Source of the DNA: Undaria pinnatifida
Taxonomy: Eukaryota; Sar; Phaeophyceae; Laminariales; Alariaceae
DNA: 64,000 nucleotides
Direction: 5' to 3'
Assembly (NCBI GenBank): GCA_012845835.1
Contig: JABAKD010000023.1
Coordinates: 12,089,851 to 12,153,850 of the forward strand
The notes below the pieces were generated by a model. That model did no database searches, had not been told where the DNA came from, and saw nothing but the letters and a program-made list of their open reading frames with translations. A program made the translations under genes and the position numbers. This document shows, piece by piece, positions 54,033-64,000 of the stretch; position 1 is the stretch's first letter; each line of letters opens with the position of its first letter.

Positions 54033-55190
54033 CTACCCCGTTTTCGCTAGCGCTGCGGAGACCGAGCCTGCCCCTTCTCCAGCCTCCCGCACGTACGTCA
54101 TGATCGTGCGTGATTTCCACCTGCCCGCGCGTGGGATTATGGAGCTCTGGCACGCCTTGCGCATCCAGCTTCGTTGCCCCTCCGATTCTCCCCGAGTGCA
54201 CAGTGCGTACTGCGCCGGGTCTCGACCGCTGCTCCCGGTCATGAGGAGCGACGCTGCTACAACTTCCGTCCGGGTGAACGTTCTCCAGCCGAGGGGGGAC
54301 AACCTGACCGTCAGGGGTGAACCCCCCGGGAGCGAGGGGTGCACAGCGGGGAGCTCCATCAAAAACTTCGAAAGCGCCCATCGCACCTACCCCCGCCTCC
54401 CCGGGGCTCGCGAGGCGTGTCCGCGTGATTGTGCACCCCGCCCTCTTGTTGGTCCGTCTTCAACATCACGAACCGCATTTGTACCGCGTCCGCGGATGCA
54501 TTGTTCCCGAAGGCAACCCGGATCTCCCCTCGAAGTAACGTGAGACAGTTGCGTATCAAGCAGAATTCGAGGTGAACTTTGCCGTCCGCGTGCGCCCACC
54601 GATCAGATGCGCGGCGGAACAGAAAATACGACGCCGCCAGCCAACCACGTGACGTATCCCCCGTGTACCATACTGAAAAACTACATGCTTCCCTTGCGAT
54701 AAAAGGGCCCAGGTCGACGGCAGCCTGACCTGCGCTTTCTTCTGTGACATTCCTTGAGCTCGATCGATCCCCTTTCCCACGGCGACAATCATGCAATGTG
54801 AGGTTGGAAGCTCCTAGCCTGTGTACACCTTGTGGGAAAAGTTGATTGCGGCAAGATGCCCCCTTACGGTCGACTGTGATTGTTGTGAACGTAACAGCGA
54901 CCCGTAAGGTTTGGATTGACGGGGATGTACTGCAACCACGCATCCTTTCCCTGTGCTTCCCTCACTGCCACCCACGTGATCCACTTCGCCAAATAGAGCT
55001 TTTGGGTACTCTTCCTCACTGAGGCGAGCGCGAGCGTCTCCACCAGACGCGCCGCCGCGCCCGTGTCGCGCGGCGCGTTGGGCCCTGTTCCTACATGCGC
55101 CGGTACCGCGCGAGTGGGAAGGAAAGGGAATAACGCGGTGGGGGGGGGCAGTGTGTCCCGGGTAAAGCCCAAGCAAGCTATAGTGGTCAA
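54033..55190 (-). pseudogene. DIRS-like tyrosine recombinase
   Basis: The N-terminal SAM-like domain is at 55065-54950 (VRKSTQKLYLAKWITWVAVR). The core continues in another frame with TVRGHLAAINFSHKVYTG and RGEIRVAFGNNASADAVQMR. The catalytic HxxR box VHSGRIGGATKLDAQGVPEL is in the frame ending at 54007. The box with the nucleophile, AGRWKSRTIMTYVRE, is in the frame ending at 54033. So three or more frameshifts split one enzyme. In DIRS-type elements this protein replaces integrase and joins a circular cDNA to the target without a target duplication. Confidence 0.82.
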
Positions 55191-55996
55191 GCATGGTCTC
55201 CCTCATTGGCCATGATACGCCACAGGCTGTCGTCGTGTCGGGTCTGCAGGTTCTTGGTTTGGAGCACGATGTCAAGTATCTCATTGCCGCGGAGACCGAT
55301 AGGCTGTTCCGCCCAGGCATGGCTGTTAGTCAGGTCCCGGATCCTTTCTGATATTTCGGTGCGGGACCAACGCGATATGCCGTCTGCCAGAGTGTTTTGG
55401 ACCCCCGCTATGTGCTTTTCATCGTGGCTCCAACCCCCATCGATTTCAAGACGGCCGAGCATTCTCATGAGTAGGCATGCTCGCTTGTTCTCAGCCCCGC
55501 CGCAGCGATTGACCCACGTGACCGCAGCCACGTTATCGCCGCGCATTGCGATGGGATCTCCTACCGCCTCTGGGGCGTCACCTCTCGATTCCAGCATTCC
55601 CCAGGCGGTCACTACCATCCCTGAAATATCTAGCAAATTGATTGTGATGGTGCACGTTTCGCGTCGCTCGGCCTTCTGTTTTAGCTCCTGCGTTAACTCG
55701 GGCGGTAGGTCGTATTTCCAGTACATCCGATGTTCGAGACAGTACCCCCCTACCGCTTCGAAACTGGCGTCGGACAGTTGGTGTCGATTGGCCGGGCGTC
55801 TTAGCGCTGTATAACAGGGGGCGAAAACTGCTTCTCCTGATAGGAGAAGCTTCTGACTGGTGGCCCCCTTCCAGAAACTGAAGACGGCGTGGAACTCACT
55901 TCCGAGAGGCACTACGTTCTGGTTTCTGGGATGCCGCTCGTCGTGAAGACCTGTGAGTCTCAACAGCCTCCACGCGAAACATCTGCCGGCGCGCAC
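55187..55996 (-). pseudogene. DIRS-like RNase H
   Basis: 269-codon frame with an RNase H fold: D76 in LSDASFEAVGGY, INLLDISGM with Asp at 123 where the family usually has Glu, D154 in MRGDNVAAVTW and D205 in NTLADGISRW. It removes RNA from the RNA-DNA hybrid during cDNA synthesis. It overlaps the recombinase start by a few bases in another phase, a compact arrangement common in DIRS elements. The frame is intact but the start is inside a former polyprotein. Confidence 0.82.
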
Positions 55997-56011
55997 TACA
56001 TATGTAAGATT

Positions 56012-57240
56012 CTACAGCTTCCCTTCCATACTGGGAACGTCCCTTGCACTGGCGCTGCGCCTTCTCGAGGGCCACTGGTCGTGGAGGAGGTTAGCGATGG
56101 CTACGATATTTTCGCGTGTTAGCGAGATTCGCATAGTGTGCGAAGTGATGGTGAAACCTAGGGCGTCGATTGTGGTTTCCCAGTCAGTGCTCTTTTTCGG
56201 CGCTAAGATGGGCGTGACGCCGGTCTCGCCCGGCCCGGATAATCGCACGTGGTCGGAGGCTAGCGAGGTCGACGCGGTTAATGCCGTCGTATCGTGGGCT
56301 AAACGTTAAACCCTCATCAATAGATAGTCATCCACATACACTGTGGCGAAGAAGGGATCGAACACCCCCCCCCCCCCCGGTGCGCCGTGACTCTTGCGTC
56401 GTCCGTGGGTTTTCTTTCCTCCCAGCGGTCCACGATCTACACGTTTGCCATTATGTCTAATCCCTCGTTCAGTAACTGAGCCGTGTGGATCGTGTGTTAC
56501 AGTGGGCGTGCTCGGCCGCGGCCGACATCACGCCCCAGAACCCCTGGGACCCAGACCACCCGAACGTGAGGCAAAAATCGAATACTATCGGCTCCCCTAC
56601 TATGTAGCAGACATTGAGGGCTTTGTCTGTGTATACCCTCACGTTTCCGAACGCGTCTGAGACGTCGGCCTTGCTCATCAGAATGCGCTTGTTCGCGTAT
56701 TTCTTTTTCAGATTGACGAGTTCCGTGAGGGATTGGGGAGGGCTTCGGCGCACAGGCATTGTGGTACGGCGTCTGGGTCTGGGTTTGCATTGAGTCCTCC
56801 TTTTGTTCCTTTGCTCTGCGCCTCTAACGAAAAAATATTAATGATCCGGACCTTGTGGTTGACGACCGCCCCCAAAGGCGACAGCTGAAGCCCCGGAATT
56901 TCATGCGCGGCTTCCTTCCGTACCACTATGCATTTCTGACGCCATACATCTTCGCTGAGTTTTTTCCCAAATTGCTGGTAAATGCTCGGCGGCGCTTCGG
57001 TGGTTGCCGTACCTCAGTGCGCGTTTCAAATCGGCTCTGGCGGGGGCTACCTTCACCGGCACCCCTCGTGACTATCGTGATCAGATCGTTAATGGCCCCG
57101 AGGCCTTTGAGGTCGCCAAAATATCGTCCTATGTTTGCTGCGTCTATTGGGGGGGCTACCAAAGCTCCTCCCCGGGCTCTGGCTACGTCGCCTTCGACGC
57201 CGCCGTACTGTCTCGTCAGGGTGGTGCAAATGTCTGCCAA
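56012..57240 (-). pseudogene. DIRS-like reverse transcriptase, fragmented
   Basis: Four frames together give an RT. 57240-56926 is N-terminal. 56926-56708 reads LQLSPLGAVVNHKVRIINIF and GTKGGLNANPDPDAVPQ. 56759-56469 reads ILMSKADVSDAFGNVRVYTD with the first catalytic Asp, then FDFCLTFGWSGSQGFWGVMS. The catalytic YVDD lies at 56338-56327, and the thumb region (STDWETTIDALGFTITSHTM) at 56248-56012. SPLGAVV and LTFGWSGSPGFW-type motifs are typical of DIRS/PAT-like RTs, not of copia or gypsy. A C16-like run at about 56366-56381 interrupts the frame before YVDD. Confidence 0.85.
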
Positions 57241-57730
57241 ATTGTATAGTACGGCTTGTCGACCTCGGGGGTCCGAGTTGACCGTATCGAGCCTTTTTGT
57301 TTGTGCGTGCTACTCTTCAACCAGGGGTTCGGCCCGTGACCGACGGAGCGACTCTCCACTAGCAAGCCGCGAGCGTGCTGACCCGCTACCCGTTCGCGAA
57401 TCGACCGGGCCGAACATGTACTGGGCTACCCGTGGACAGCGTGGTTCCGTCTGGCCCTGTTCCGCAGGCCCCCGACTCGGTCCTGCAGAGTGTATGTGAT
57501 CAAGCGCGTACTGTTGGAGTGATGAACCCCCGGTGCTTCATCGAGGGGTCGCGGAATCTGATGTGGTTCTGACAAGTGAGTCTAGGGCTACCTAACTACC
57601 CGTGGTGCGCGGCAGGGGTGCCCGGCCCCGCTGGTTCTGGCTCTCGTTCGCGCGCGTGTGGAGTGAGGTCTAGTCATGTGACTGACTGGTTCTGAATGAG
57701 CGTGCTGCGCTGCGTGCACTGAATAGGTGG
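57241..57730. other. Upstream flank of the DIRS-like RT
   Basis: May include the gag-like part of the DIRS-like element, but no motif is recognisable. Terminal or split repeats typical of DIRS elements were not found by eye. Confidence 0.35.
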
Positions 57731-58650
57731 ATTGGCCCCACTGAAACTGCGTCGGAAACTGAGTGAGCCTCCTGCTTGGCCGGTACTGACGGCACCAGCG
57801 GGCGGGGGTAACTGGCCCACAAACTCAAACAGCGGCAGGGCGGTGAACCTTCTTTCCAATCTAAAGCGGGGTAACTGGCCCTCTGTTCACCCCTTGCCTC
57901 CGGAAAGCGAATGAACCTTCGGCAACAACTCTCGGCACTGACCGACTGCCCGTGAAGTGGGGGAACCGGCCCGCTGTTCAAACGCGACGCCTCTTTTATC
58001 GTGTACGAACGCGTATGTGTACGCAGACGGGGTAACTGGCCCCCTAAACTAATGCAATGAGCCCAATAAGTGAATAAGTAAAACAAATGAAGGATAACAG
58101 CAGTAGACTATATACTTTAGAGTAAAACCAGGAAATAATTACCGAACAGGCAGGGTAACTACCCGGGCTCATGTACTGAGACGGCGGTTCGTGCGAACGT
58201 GCCTTTGGTGTATGCCTCCCTTCGCGGGTCTGGTGAGGGGTGTCTGTGGTGCGAACGTGGTTGGTCATGTTCTTGTGACGAGTACGCACGATTTTCGCCA
58301 TGTATGTGTAAAGTTTTCTTAGGTACCTGTGAAAAACCAATGACACTCACCGCGAATCGGGGCCGGCGAAACCGATCCGGGTGTGTGTGCGTTGTAAAGT
58401 CCCACGGACCGCCTAGGGTCGGCGAATCTGCACCTGTAACTGGATGAGCCTCCCGTGGGATCGGTATCATGCTGACGTCAAATTAGTCTTCGGCAGTCAC
58501 GTTCGGCCCTACCTAACCGATTCCCAACGGAGTTGGGCATCTGGCCCTCTGTTCGGACCAGACCTGGTAAATAGTGCACCTAACGATTCTAGCAGAAGTG
58601 GGGTATCTGGCCCTCGTACTCGCGATGTGGCCGACAGTACGATCGTTCTT
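57731..58650 (+). repeat. Degenerate satellite with GGGGTAACTGGCCC core
   Basis: The core occurs exactly at 57805, 57868 and 58029. Variants lie at 57956 (GGGGGAACCGGCCC), 58151 (CAGGGTAACTACCC), about 58535 (TTGGGCATCTGGCCC) and about 58599 (GGGGTATCTGGCCC), often followed by CTCTGTTC. A second landmark, TGAGCCTCC or TGAACCTTC, alternates with it. Spacing is irregular, 63-120 bp or more. Confidence 0.75.
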
Positions 58651-59162
58651 GGTTGTCGGGCACGCCTACTGTGATATTATGCGAAACCAACAAATCATAG
58701 GCGAGCTGGTCCGGGCTTGCTTGAGAAAAGGTGCGGTCTACTTGCTTATACGCTACAAGTTCAGTGTGCGACGTATTACACCCGACTATACCCGTTTACA
58801 CTGCTTGTCTAAAATCTCAACCTGCCTGGCATGTCTTGCGAATTGCTCCTTTTTAGCGTAATCTCGTGCGCGGCTGTACGTACTCGTACGTATACCAGGT
58901 ACTGTGCCTTGTGTAAATCGTACATATCTACGTATGATACAAACCTACGAGCACATACTACGTCTTTGAACCACGCCCACAACGTCACACACCCGAATTG
59001 TGTCCAGCATGTCGGCATTCGAGAATGGATCCCTGGTATCATAAGTAAGTACGAGTACCAGGTACGAGTACTCGAACCAGGTATACAATACGTACGTACG
59101 TGCCTGGTAATTTTTTTGAAATTTTGACTTCCTGATATATATGTGTACGAGTACTCGTATAG
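58651..59162. other. TACGTAC/GTACTCG palindrome-rich stretch
   Basis: No gene. GTACGAGTAC-type palindromes cluster at 59045-59105 and a perfect 14-mer TACGAGTACTCGTA lies at 59147-59160. Confidence 0.5.
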
Positions 59163-59164
59163 TC

Positions 59165-59211
59165 TAATACAAGGTTCCCCTCCGGGAAGTGCCTAAGGGA
59201 GTGGCGCAAGA
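59165..59211 (+). repeat. 47-bp dispersed repeat, copy 1
   Basis: AATACAAGGTTCCCCTCCGG followed by GA, then GGGAGTGGCGCAAG after an 11-base variable part. A second copy in the same orientation is at 63411-63456. Confidence 0.8.
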
Positions 59212-59784
59212 ACGAAACCCAAACATCCAACATCTGACTGTGGGCAAATAAGATGTACCTGGTGGTAGTGAAAACTATGTTCTTGTCCGCAGCTCGAGAA
59301 AAAAGCGGAGTGTGGGGAGGCACCCTCCCGGGTACGGTTCGCTCTCTCTCTCACCGTCGTGGTGGAGAACCGTAAATATGTGGTAATCCCATCAGTTCGT
59401 ACGTGTCCAGCGCCAGTACTCGTACGATGGGGACTTTTTAGACGAGCGACTCTTATGCAATAAAATTTGCGTGGTGAAAAATAAAAGAACAAATAGGTGG
59501 ATTTTCAACCGGCAAGAAAACGAATCAGCAGTTGTTCCGTGCGCCGTCTTTCTGTCGTGGTTTTGGTGTTTTCTTGTTGTTTCCTGTTGTTTCGTATGGA
59601 AATCAGCAATTTTAGAATAGGTACTCTTCGTGTCTTGTTGAGCCAGATATTGAACTTAACAACGAGTGGTACACGCCAGGATGGGCAATCATCCCCCTTC
59701 ACAGCCAATTCGTCGCAGAGAGTGCGCGAAATGAGGAACTGTAGGGCTTCTTGTCGTTGAGACAGAGAAGCCCTTTTTCATGGA

Positions 59785-60940
59785 CCATCAGCGCCTATAT
59801 CCACTGCTGTTTGCTTTTTAGATTCAAGAATAAATAATATGCTGGATTGTTTAGATCGTTGTCCGATTCAAATCGTCCCCTCGTGGAGACCAAAGCAGCT
59901 CGCCTCAGCATAGCGAGGACTCGCCACGTGCACATACATGATGTCTCCTACTACTGCTGCTGTGCGGCAAGGATGTACACGTAGCGTTGTGCTGTCATGT
60001 CTGGTCCCTGTCATCTGAGGTGTGAGCAAAATCTCCGACCCATAACATTACCCCTCTGTTATATGTACCTGGTACGTAAAAATACTTTGTCTACTTGGAC
60101 GTAAATGTAAGAATGAGTTGATAAATAAATTACCATCAGAAAGTTACTTATATTACCGCCCAAATTGGCGCGATCTACGGACATGCAATGGAGATGCGCA
60201 CGAAGTGGCAGCACAGCGGAAATATGGGGTATGGTGGGGTGACAAATGGCACGCTCCAATCAAAGAATCAGCTACTACAACAGCAGCCACACGCGCATAG
60301 AGTTGCAGGCTGCTGATGCTTGGGGGCTAGACCGCTGCTGGGCGGCAGGATCGTAGCGTAGTGCCATCAGCGCCCATATCCACTGCTGTTTGCTTTTTAT
60401 AGTCAAGCAAAATTACGCTGGATGGTTTTGATCGTCGTCCGATTCAAAATCGTCCCCTCGTGGAGACGAAAGCAACTCGCCTCAGCATAGCGAGGACTCG
60501 CTACGCGCATGTACATGATGTATCCCACTACTGCTGCGGTGCGGTAGGGTTGTACACGTAACGTTGTGCCGTCCTCATGTTTGGTACCTGTCATCTGTGG
60601 CGTGAGCAAAATCTCCGACACAAAACAATACCCCTCTGGTATGTAGTACGGCAAAATACTGCCTCTTTGGACGTAAATGTAAGGATGGGTTTGTATATCA
60701 ATTACTATAAAAAAGTTTTCTATATTACCGACCAAATTACCGCGATCCATGGACATGCAATGGAGATGCGTCCGAAGCGGCGGCACACCACAAATATGGG
60801 GTATGGTGGGGTGACAAATGCCACGCTCCGATCAAAGAATCAGCTACTACAACAGCAGCCACACGCGCATACAGTTGCAGGCTGCTGCTAGGGGGCTAGA
60901 CTGCTGCTGGGCGGCAGGATTAGCGTGGTGCTCTGTGCAA
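59785..60940 (+). repeat. 579-bp tandem duplication
   Basis: CCATCAGCGCC(C/T)ATATCC starts both units, at 59785 and 60364. They share a CGTCCCCTCGTGGAGAC block, GCATAGCGAGGACTCGC, the ATGGGGTATGGTGGGGTGAC stretch and a CAGCAGCC...GCAGGCTGCTG end. About one in ten bases differs by eye. Open frames inside are short. Confidence 0.88.
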
Positions 60941-61262
60941 AAAGAGGGAAAGAAACGTGTGCCCTCTACGAACAGGAAAGCCCGGTTTGCATCGAAGTTT
61001 TACGTACGTACGCGGGGATAGGGGATGCAGAAACCTAATCCCCGGGGATGTTGCGGAAAACCTAGGATTTGCCTTAATTGTGCCCAATGCCAAAAAAATT
61101 TGAAAGGCTTGCCACGCGCGACACACTGCACGGATCGCGCCCAAACCTCCAGCAACGTGAGCCTGACGGGTGAATTGTGCCCACCGCACCCGACGTTTGG
61201 GACAAAGGTGCGAGCACGAAGAAATGCGCCCGAAGGAAAAACAGAAATCACAATTATACATG

Positions 61263-63411
61263 AATCTATATATCTTAGTTCGCTTATCACATATGCACAT
61301 CCTTACGTCTGCGGATATCTCCCGCCTCTGACCGCCTTTCCGCGCGGTTTCTTCGCTGAGGCGTGCCCCCGCCTCGCCTGCAACCACCGGCTCAGCTGAT
61401 CCGCCCGCTCGGCGCCGTAGCGCGCGCGCGAGGCCTCGACGTCGAGATCTACGACGAGATCTCCGAAAAATCGTGCCCTGTGAGACGTTTGGTGCGTAGT
61501 CTGCACACAGGGCTAATGTCTTCGCGTTATTTCTTCGGTACGTGTTCTCTGACCTCCGACACACGGGGGGGGGTCGATTACATGGCCGGCGTCGCCATTG
61601 TAAAGGCCACTAAGCGAGGTTTGTGCTAGGATCTGGGGAAGAAAATTCGTAATCCCCGAGAACACATGCCACCCAGGCGTAGTGGAGAACTGCGAACTCT
61701 CAATATTTTTGAACCCTTGGTAGTCTACAGCAGCACGTATACATGTACATGATCTACAGCAGTAGCTGAAGCTATGATGAGCCTGCAGCATCACGAAGCT
61801 ACAAATGGTACATGCACAGCAGCATCACGAAGCTACAAATGGTATGTGCACAGCAGAATCACGAAGCTACAAATGGTATATGCACAGCAGCAGCTAGGCG
61901 TCGTGGAGAACTGCGAACTCTCAATATTTTTGAACCCCCGGTAGTCTATACAGCAGCACGTACATGTACATGATGTACAGCAGTAGCTGAAGCTATGATG
62001 AGCCTGCAGCATGACGAAGCTACAAATGGTATATGCACAGCAGCATCACGAAGCTACAAATGGCATATGCACAGCAGCATCACGAAGCTACAAATGGTAT
62101 ATGCACAGCAGCAGCTGTGGCCGCGCCTTTCTGCGTAGCAACGCAGAGCGTCACCCAGCTGAGGTGAACCGCCATGCTCTCCCATAATTTCCAGGCTGCC
62201 TTCTCGCATTGTTCCGCCGCACACGGGAAATCGGGAAAAACGTTTGTCGGCATTTTCCCTTTCCATTATCTCCCATATATGAATTAACAAACTTCGTCTA
62301 ACTCTTGGCATTACTTCTTACCCTGTTAATATTTACTATCCTGCGCTGCGACCGGCGGCCGTCCAGGCCGCCGGCGTAGCCCCTTGTAAATCTATATATC
62401 TTAGTTCGCTTATCACATATGCACGTCCTTACGTCTGCGGATATCTCCCGCCTCTGACCGCCTTTCCGCGCGGTTTCTTCGCTGAGGCGTGCCCCCGCCT
62501 CGCCTGCAACCACCGGCTCAGCTGATCCGCCCGCTCGGCGCCGTAGCGCGCGCGCGAGGCCTCGACGTCGAGATCTACGACGAGATCTCCGAAAAATCGT
62601 GCCCTGTGAGACGTTTGGTGCGTAGTCTGCACACAGGGCTAATGTCTTCGCGTTATTTCTTCGGTACGTGTTCTCTGACCTCCGACACACAGGGGGGGGT
62701 CGATTACCTGGCCGGCGTCGCCATTGTAAAGGCCACTAAGCGAGGTTTGTGCTAGGATCTGGGGAAGAAAAGTTCGTAATCCCCGAGAACACATGCCACC
62801 CAGGCGTAGTGGAGTACTGCGAACTCTCAATATTTTTGAACCCCCGGTAGTCTACAGCAGCACGGATACATGTACATGATGTACAGCAGTAGCTGAAGCT
62901 ATGATGAGTCTGCAGCATCACGAAGCTACAAATGGTATATGCACAGCAGCAGCTAGGCGTCGTGGAGAACTGCGAACTCTCAATATTTTTGAACCCCCGG
63001 TAGTCTACAGCAGCACGTACATGTACATGATGTACAGCAGTAGCTGAAGCTATGATGAGCCTGCAGCATGACGAAGCTACAAATGGTATATGCACAGCAG
63101 CATCACGAAGCTACAAATGGTATATGCACAGCAGCAGCTGTGGCCGCGCCTTTCTGCGTAGCAACGCAGAGCGTCACCCAGCTGGGGTGAACCGCCATGC
63201 TCTCCCATAATTTCCAGGCTGCCTTCTCGCATTGTTCCGCCGCACACGGGAAATCTTGAAAAAAGTTTGTCGGCATTTTCCCTTTCCAGTATCTCCCATG
63301 TATGAATTAACAAACTTCGTCTAACTCTTGGCATTACTTCTTACCCTCTTAATATTTACTATCCTGCGCTGCGACCGGTGGCCGTCCAGGCCGCCGGCGT
63401 AGCCCCTTGTA
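61263..63411 (+). repeat. 1.1-kb tandem duplication with inner minisatellite
   Basis: Copy A 61263-62388 and copy B 62389-63411 begin AATCTATATATCTTAG and end GGCCGCCGGCGTAGCCCCTT before GTAA. The first 400 bp are almost identical. Copy B is shorter because it has fewer 34-bp units. Both copies hold a GC-rich part, with frames on both strands (for example minus 61564 and 62690) that are conserved between copies simply because the DNA is, and an AT-rich repeat part. Confidence 0.9.
61785..62115 (+). repeat. 34-bp minisatellite
   Basis: CAGCATCACGAAGCTACAAA then TGGTATATGCACAG repeats head to tail three times near 61785, three times near 62010 and again in copy B near 62920 and 63065. It alternates with a longer block containing GCGAACTCTCAATATTTTTG. 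Confidence 0.9.
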
Positions 63412-63456
63412 ATACAAGGTTCCCCTCCGGGATGTGGGCATGGGAGTGGCGCAAGT
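63411..63456 (+). repeat. Dispersed repeat, copy 2
   Basis: Second copy of the 59165 repeat. With the preceding CCTTGTA it forms the palindrome CCTTGTAATACAAGG. It marks the end of the duplicated region and may be a transposon end. Confidence 0.75.
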
Positions 63457-63529
63457 TCATTCACAACACTGCGTGCGTAAAATGATATTTGGCACAGTAG
63501 TACAACAACAGTTGTTCGGAGTCATTTAA

Positions 63530-63665
63530 GATTGGCATTCAACCGTACGGTAATCCTGCGCCAAGGGATCGTACACGACCTTGCACAAATTTTGCATTCA
63601 ACCGCAGTACTGGAGTGTGCTGTAGTGCTGCACGAAGGGATCGTACAGGACATTGCACGAATTTG
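63530..63665 (-). repeat. About 68-bp direct repeat at the OTU gene tail
   Basis: GCATTCAACCG, a variable middle, AAGGGATCGTAC and GACCTTGCACAAATTTTG occur twice (from about 63536 and 63594). On the minus strand they encode two versions of the same peptide, NSCNVLYDPFVQHYSTL and a diverged NLCKVVYDPLAQDYRTV. Confidence 0.8.
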
Positions 63666-64000
63666 GTTCGGGGGGCGAGCTTGGATAGGATGTACCTGCA
63701 TATGTTACGTTGATGTCGATGTTAAACAAATGGTTGGCGGTGATAATTTCAACATGTGTGCCGTAAGCATATGCGTTGGACATGAGGTTGAGGTAGTGAC
63801 CCACTGAATCATAGAGTGTGTCGGGCTGTCCACGGGCAGCGACAGATTCGCTTTGAATTCCGCCTGAAATAACATCATCGAATGACATACCGAATAAGGG
63901 TATTGGATCATGCAGGTGATCACGGATGTGTTGCAGTATTTATTTGCTGTCGGGTAACGAAGTGTTTGTCAGGGTCTCCATGCACTTTGCGAGCAATGCA
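63598..64000 (-). pseudogene. OTU-like cysteine protease, C-terminal part
   Basis: Minus strand from the window edge: IARKVHGDPDKHFVTRQQI, then a frameshift, then ILQHIRDHLHDPIPLFGMSF, YLNLMSNAYAYGTHVEIITA, NHLFNIDINVTY and VQHYSTL. The pattern matches the OTU deubiquitinase fold after its catalytic Cys (xxAxKVHGDxxxHxxxR, then WG-type THVEIxxAxxxFxIxIxV, then the HYxxx catalytic His). The Cys itself would lie just beyond the window. OTU domains are often carried by eukaryotic transposons as well as by host genes. The frameshift near 63945 suggests a relic. What lies upstream decides which. Confidence 0.65.

Noticed and set aside
59165..59211. tRNA-like gene suggested by GGTTCCCCTCC
   Set aside because: No matching anticodon or acceptor stems can be folded around it and no A-box is visible.
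60920..61564. Arg-rich minus-strand frame conserved at 62298-62690
   Set aside because: Conservation only reflects the tandem duplication of the DNA. Parallel frames exist on the other strand too.
61785..63120. Possible CRISPR-like array of 34-bp units
   Set aside because: Units are head to tail with no unique spacers. This is a minisatellite in a eukaryotic TE-rich region.

Overview
This window is a transposable-element graveyard from a eukaryotic nuclear genome. I see no bacterial operons, no rRNA or tRNA gene and no recognisable cellular housekeeping gene. Two Ty1/copia elements, a Ty3/gypsy chromovirus, a tyrosine-recombinase (DIRS-like) element, a long foldback element and a pogo-like MITE, with abundant CAG/CTG runs and mixed base composition, would suit a TE-rich alga or other protist. 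A florideophyte red alga is one guess, but the species is inference only.

Layout. 1238-11630: copia element A (minus strand), bounded by GGAAT target duplications. Its 3' part is interrupted by a 3.3-kb foldback element (2108-5427) and carries a 129-bp tandem array. 12522-27120: a 14.6-kb element D with 508/510-bp LTRs, CGTA duplications, a possible tRNA primer site and no recognisable gag or pol. Its interior is pyrimidine-rich degenerate tandem repeat, and its LTRs carry four perfect heat-shock-element dimers. 28438-29115: the only candidate non-retroviral coding region, a BAH-like ORF. 30739 to about 50110: a decayed gypsy element (minus strand) split by three later insertions: copia element B (31611-39485, CATAG duplications), a 166-bp MITE (43540-43705, TA duplications) and a short non-autonomous LTR element C (45002-48939, AGATA duplications). 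50180-50997: a second, scrambled gypsy fragment. 51808-53476: a tandemly duplicated unit. 54033-57240: a DIRS-like element (minus strand) with RT, RNase H and tyrosine recombinase fragments. 57731-63460: several tandem duplications and satellite-like repeats. 63598-64000: the C-terminal part of an OTU-like protease.

How the parts relate. Every retroelement reading frame is broken by stops or frameshifts, so none looks autonomous as it stands. LTR comparison by eye orders the insertions: C is youngest (3 differences in 278 bp), then copia B (about 16 in 501) and D (about 19 in 508). Element C shares its LTR start and polypurine tract with copia A, so the copia A family probably mobilised it. 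Element D has LTRs, a possible primer site and an inducible-looking promoter but no enzymes, so it would also need a helper.
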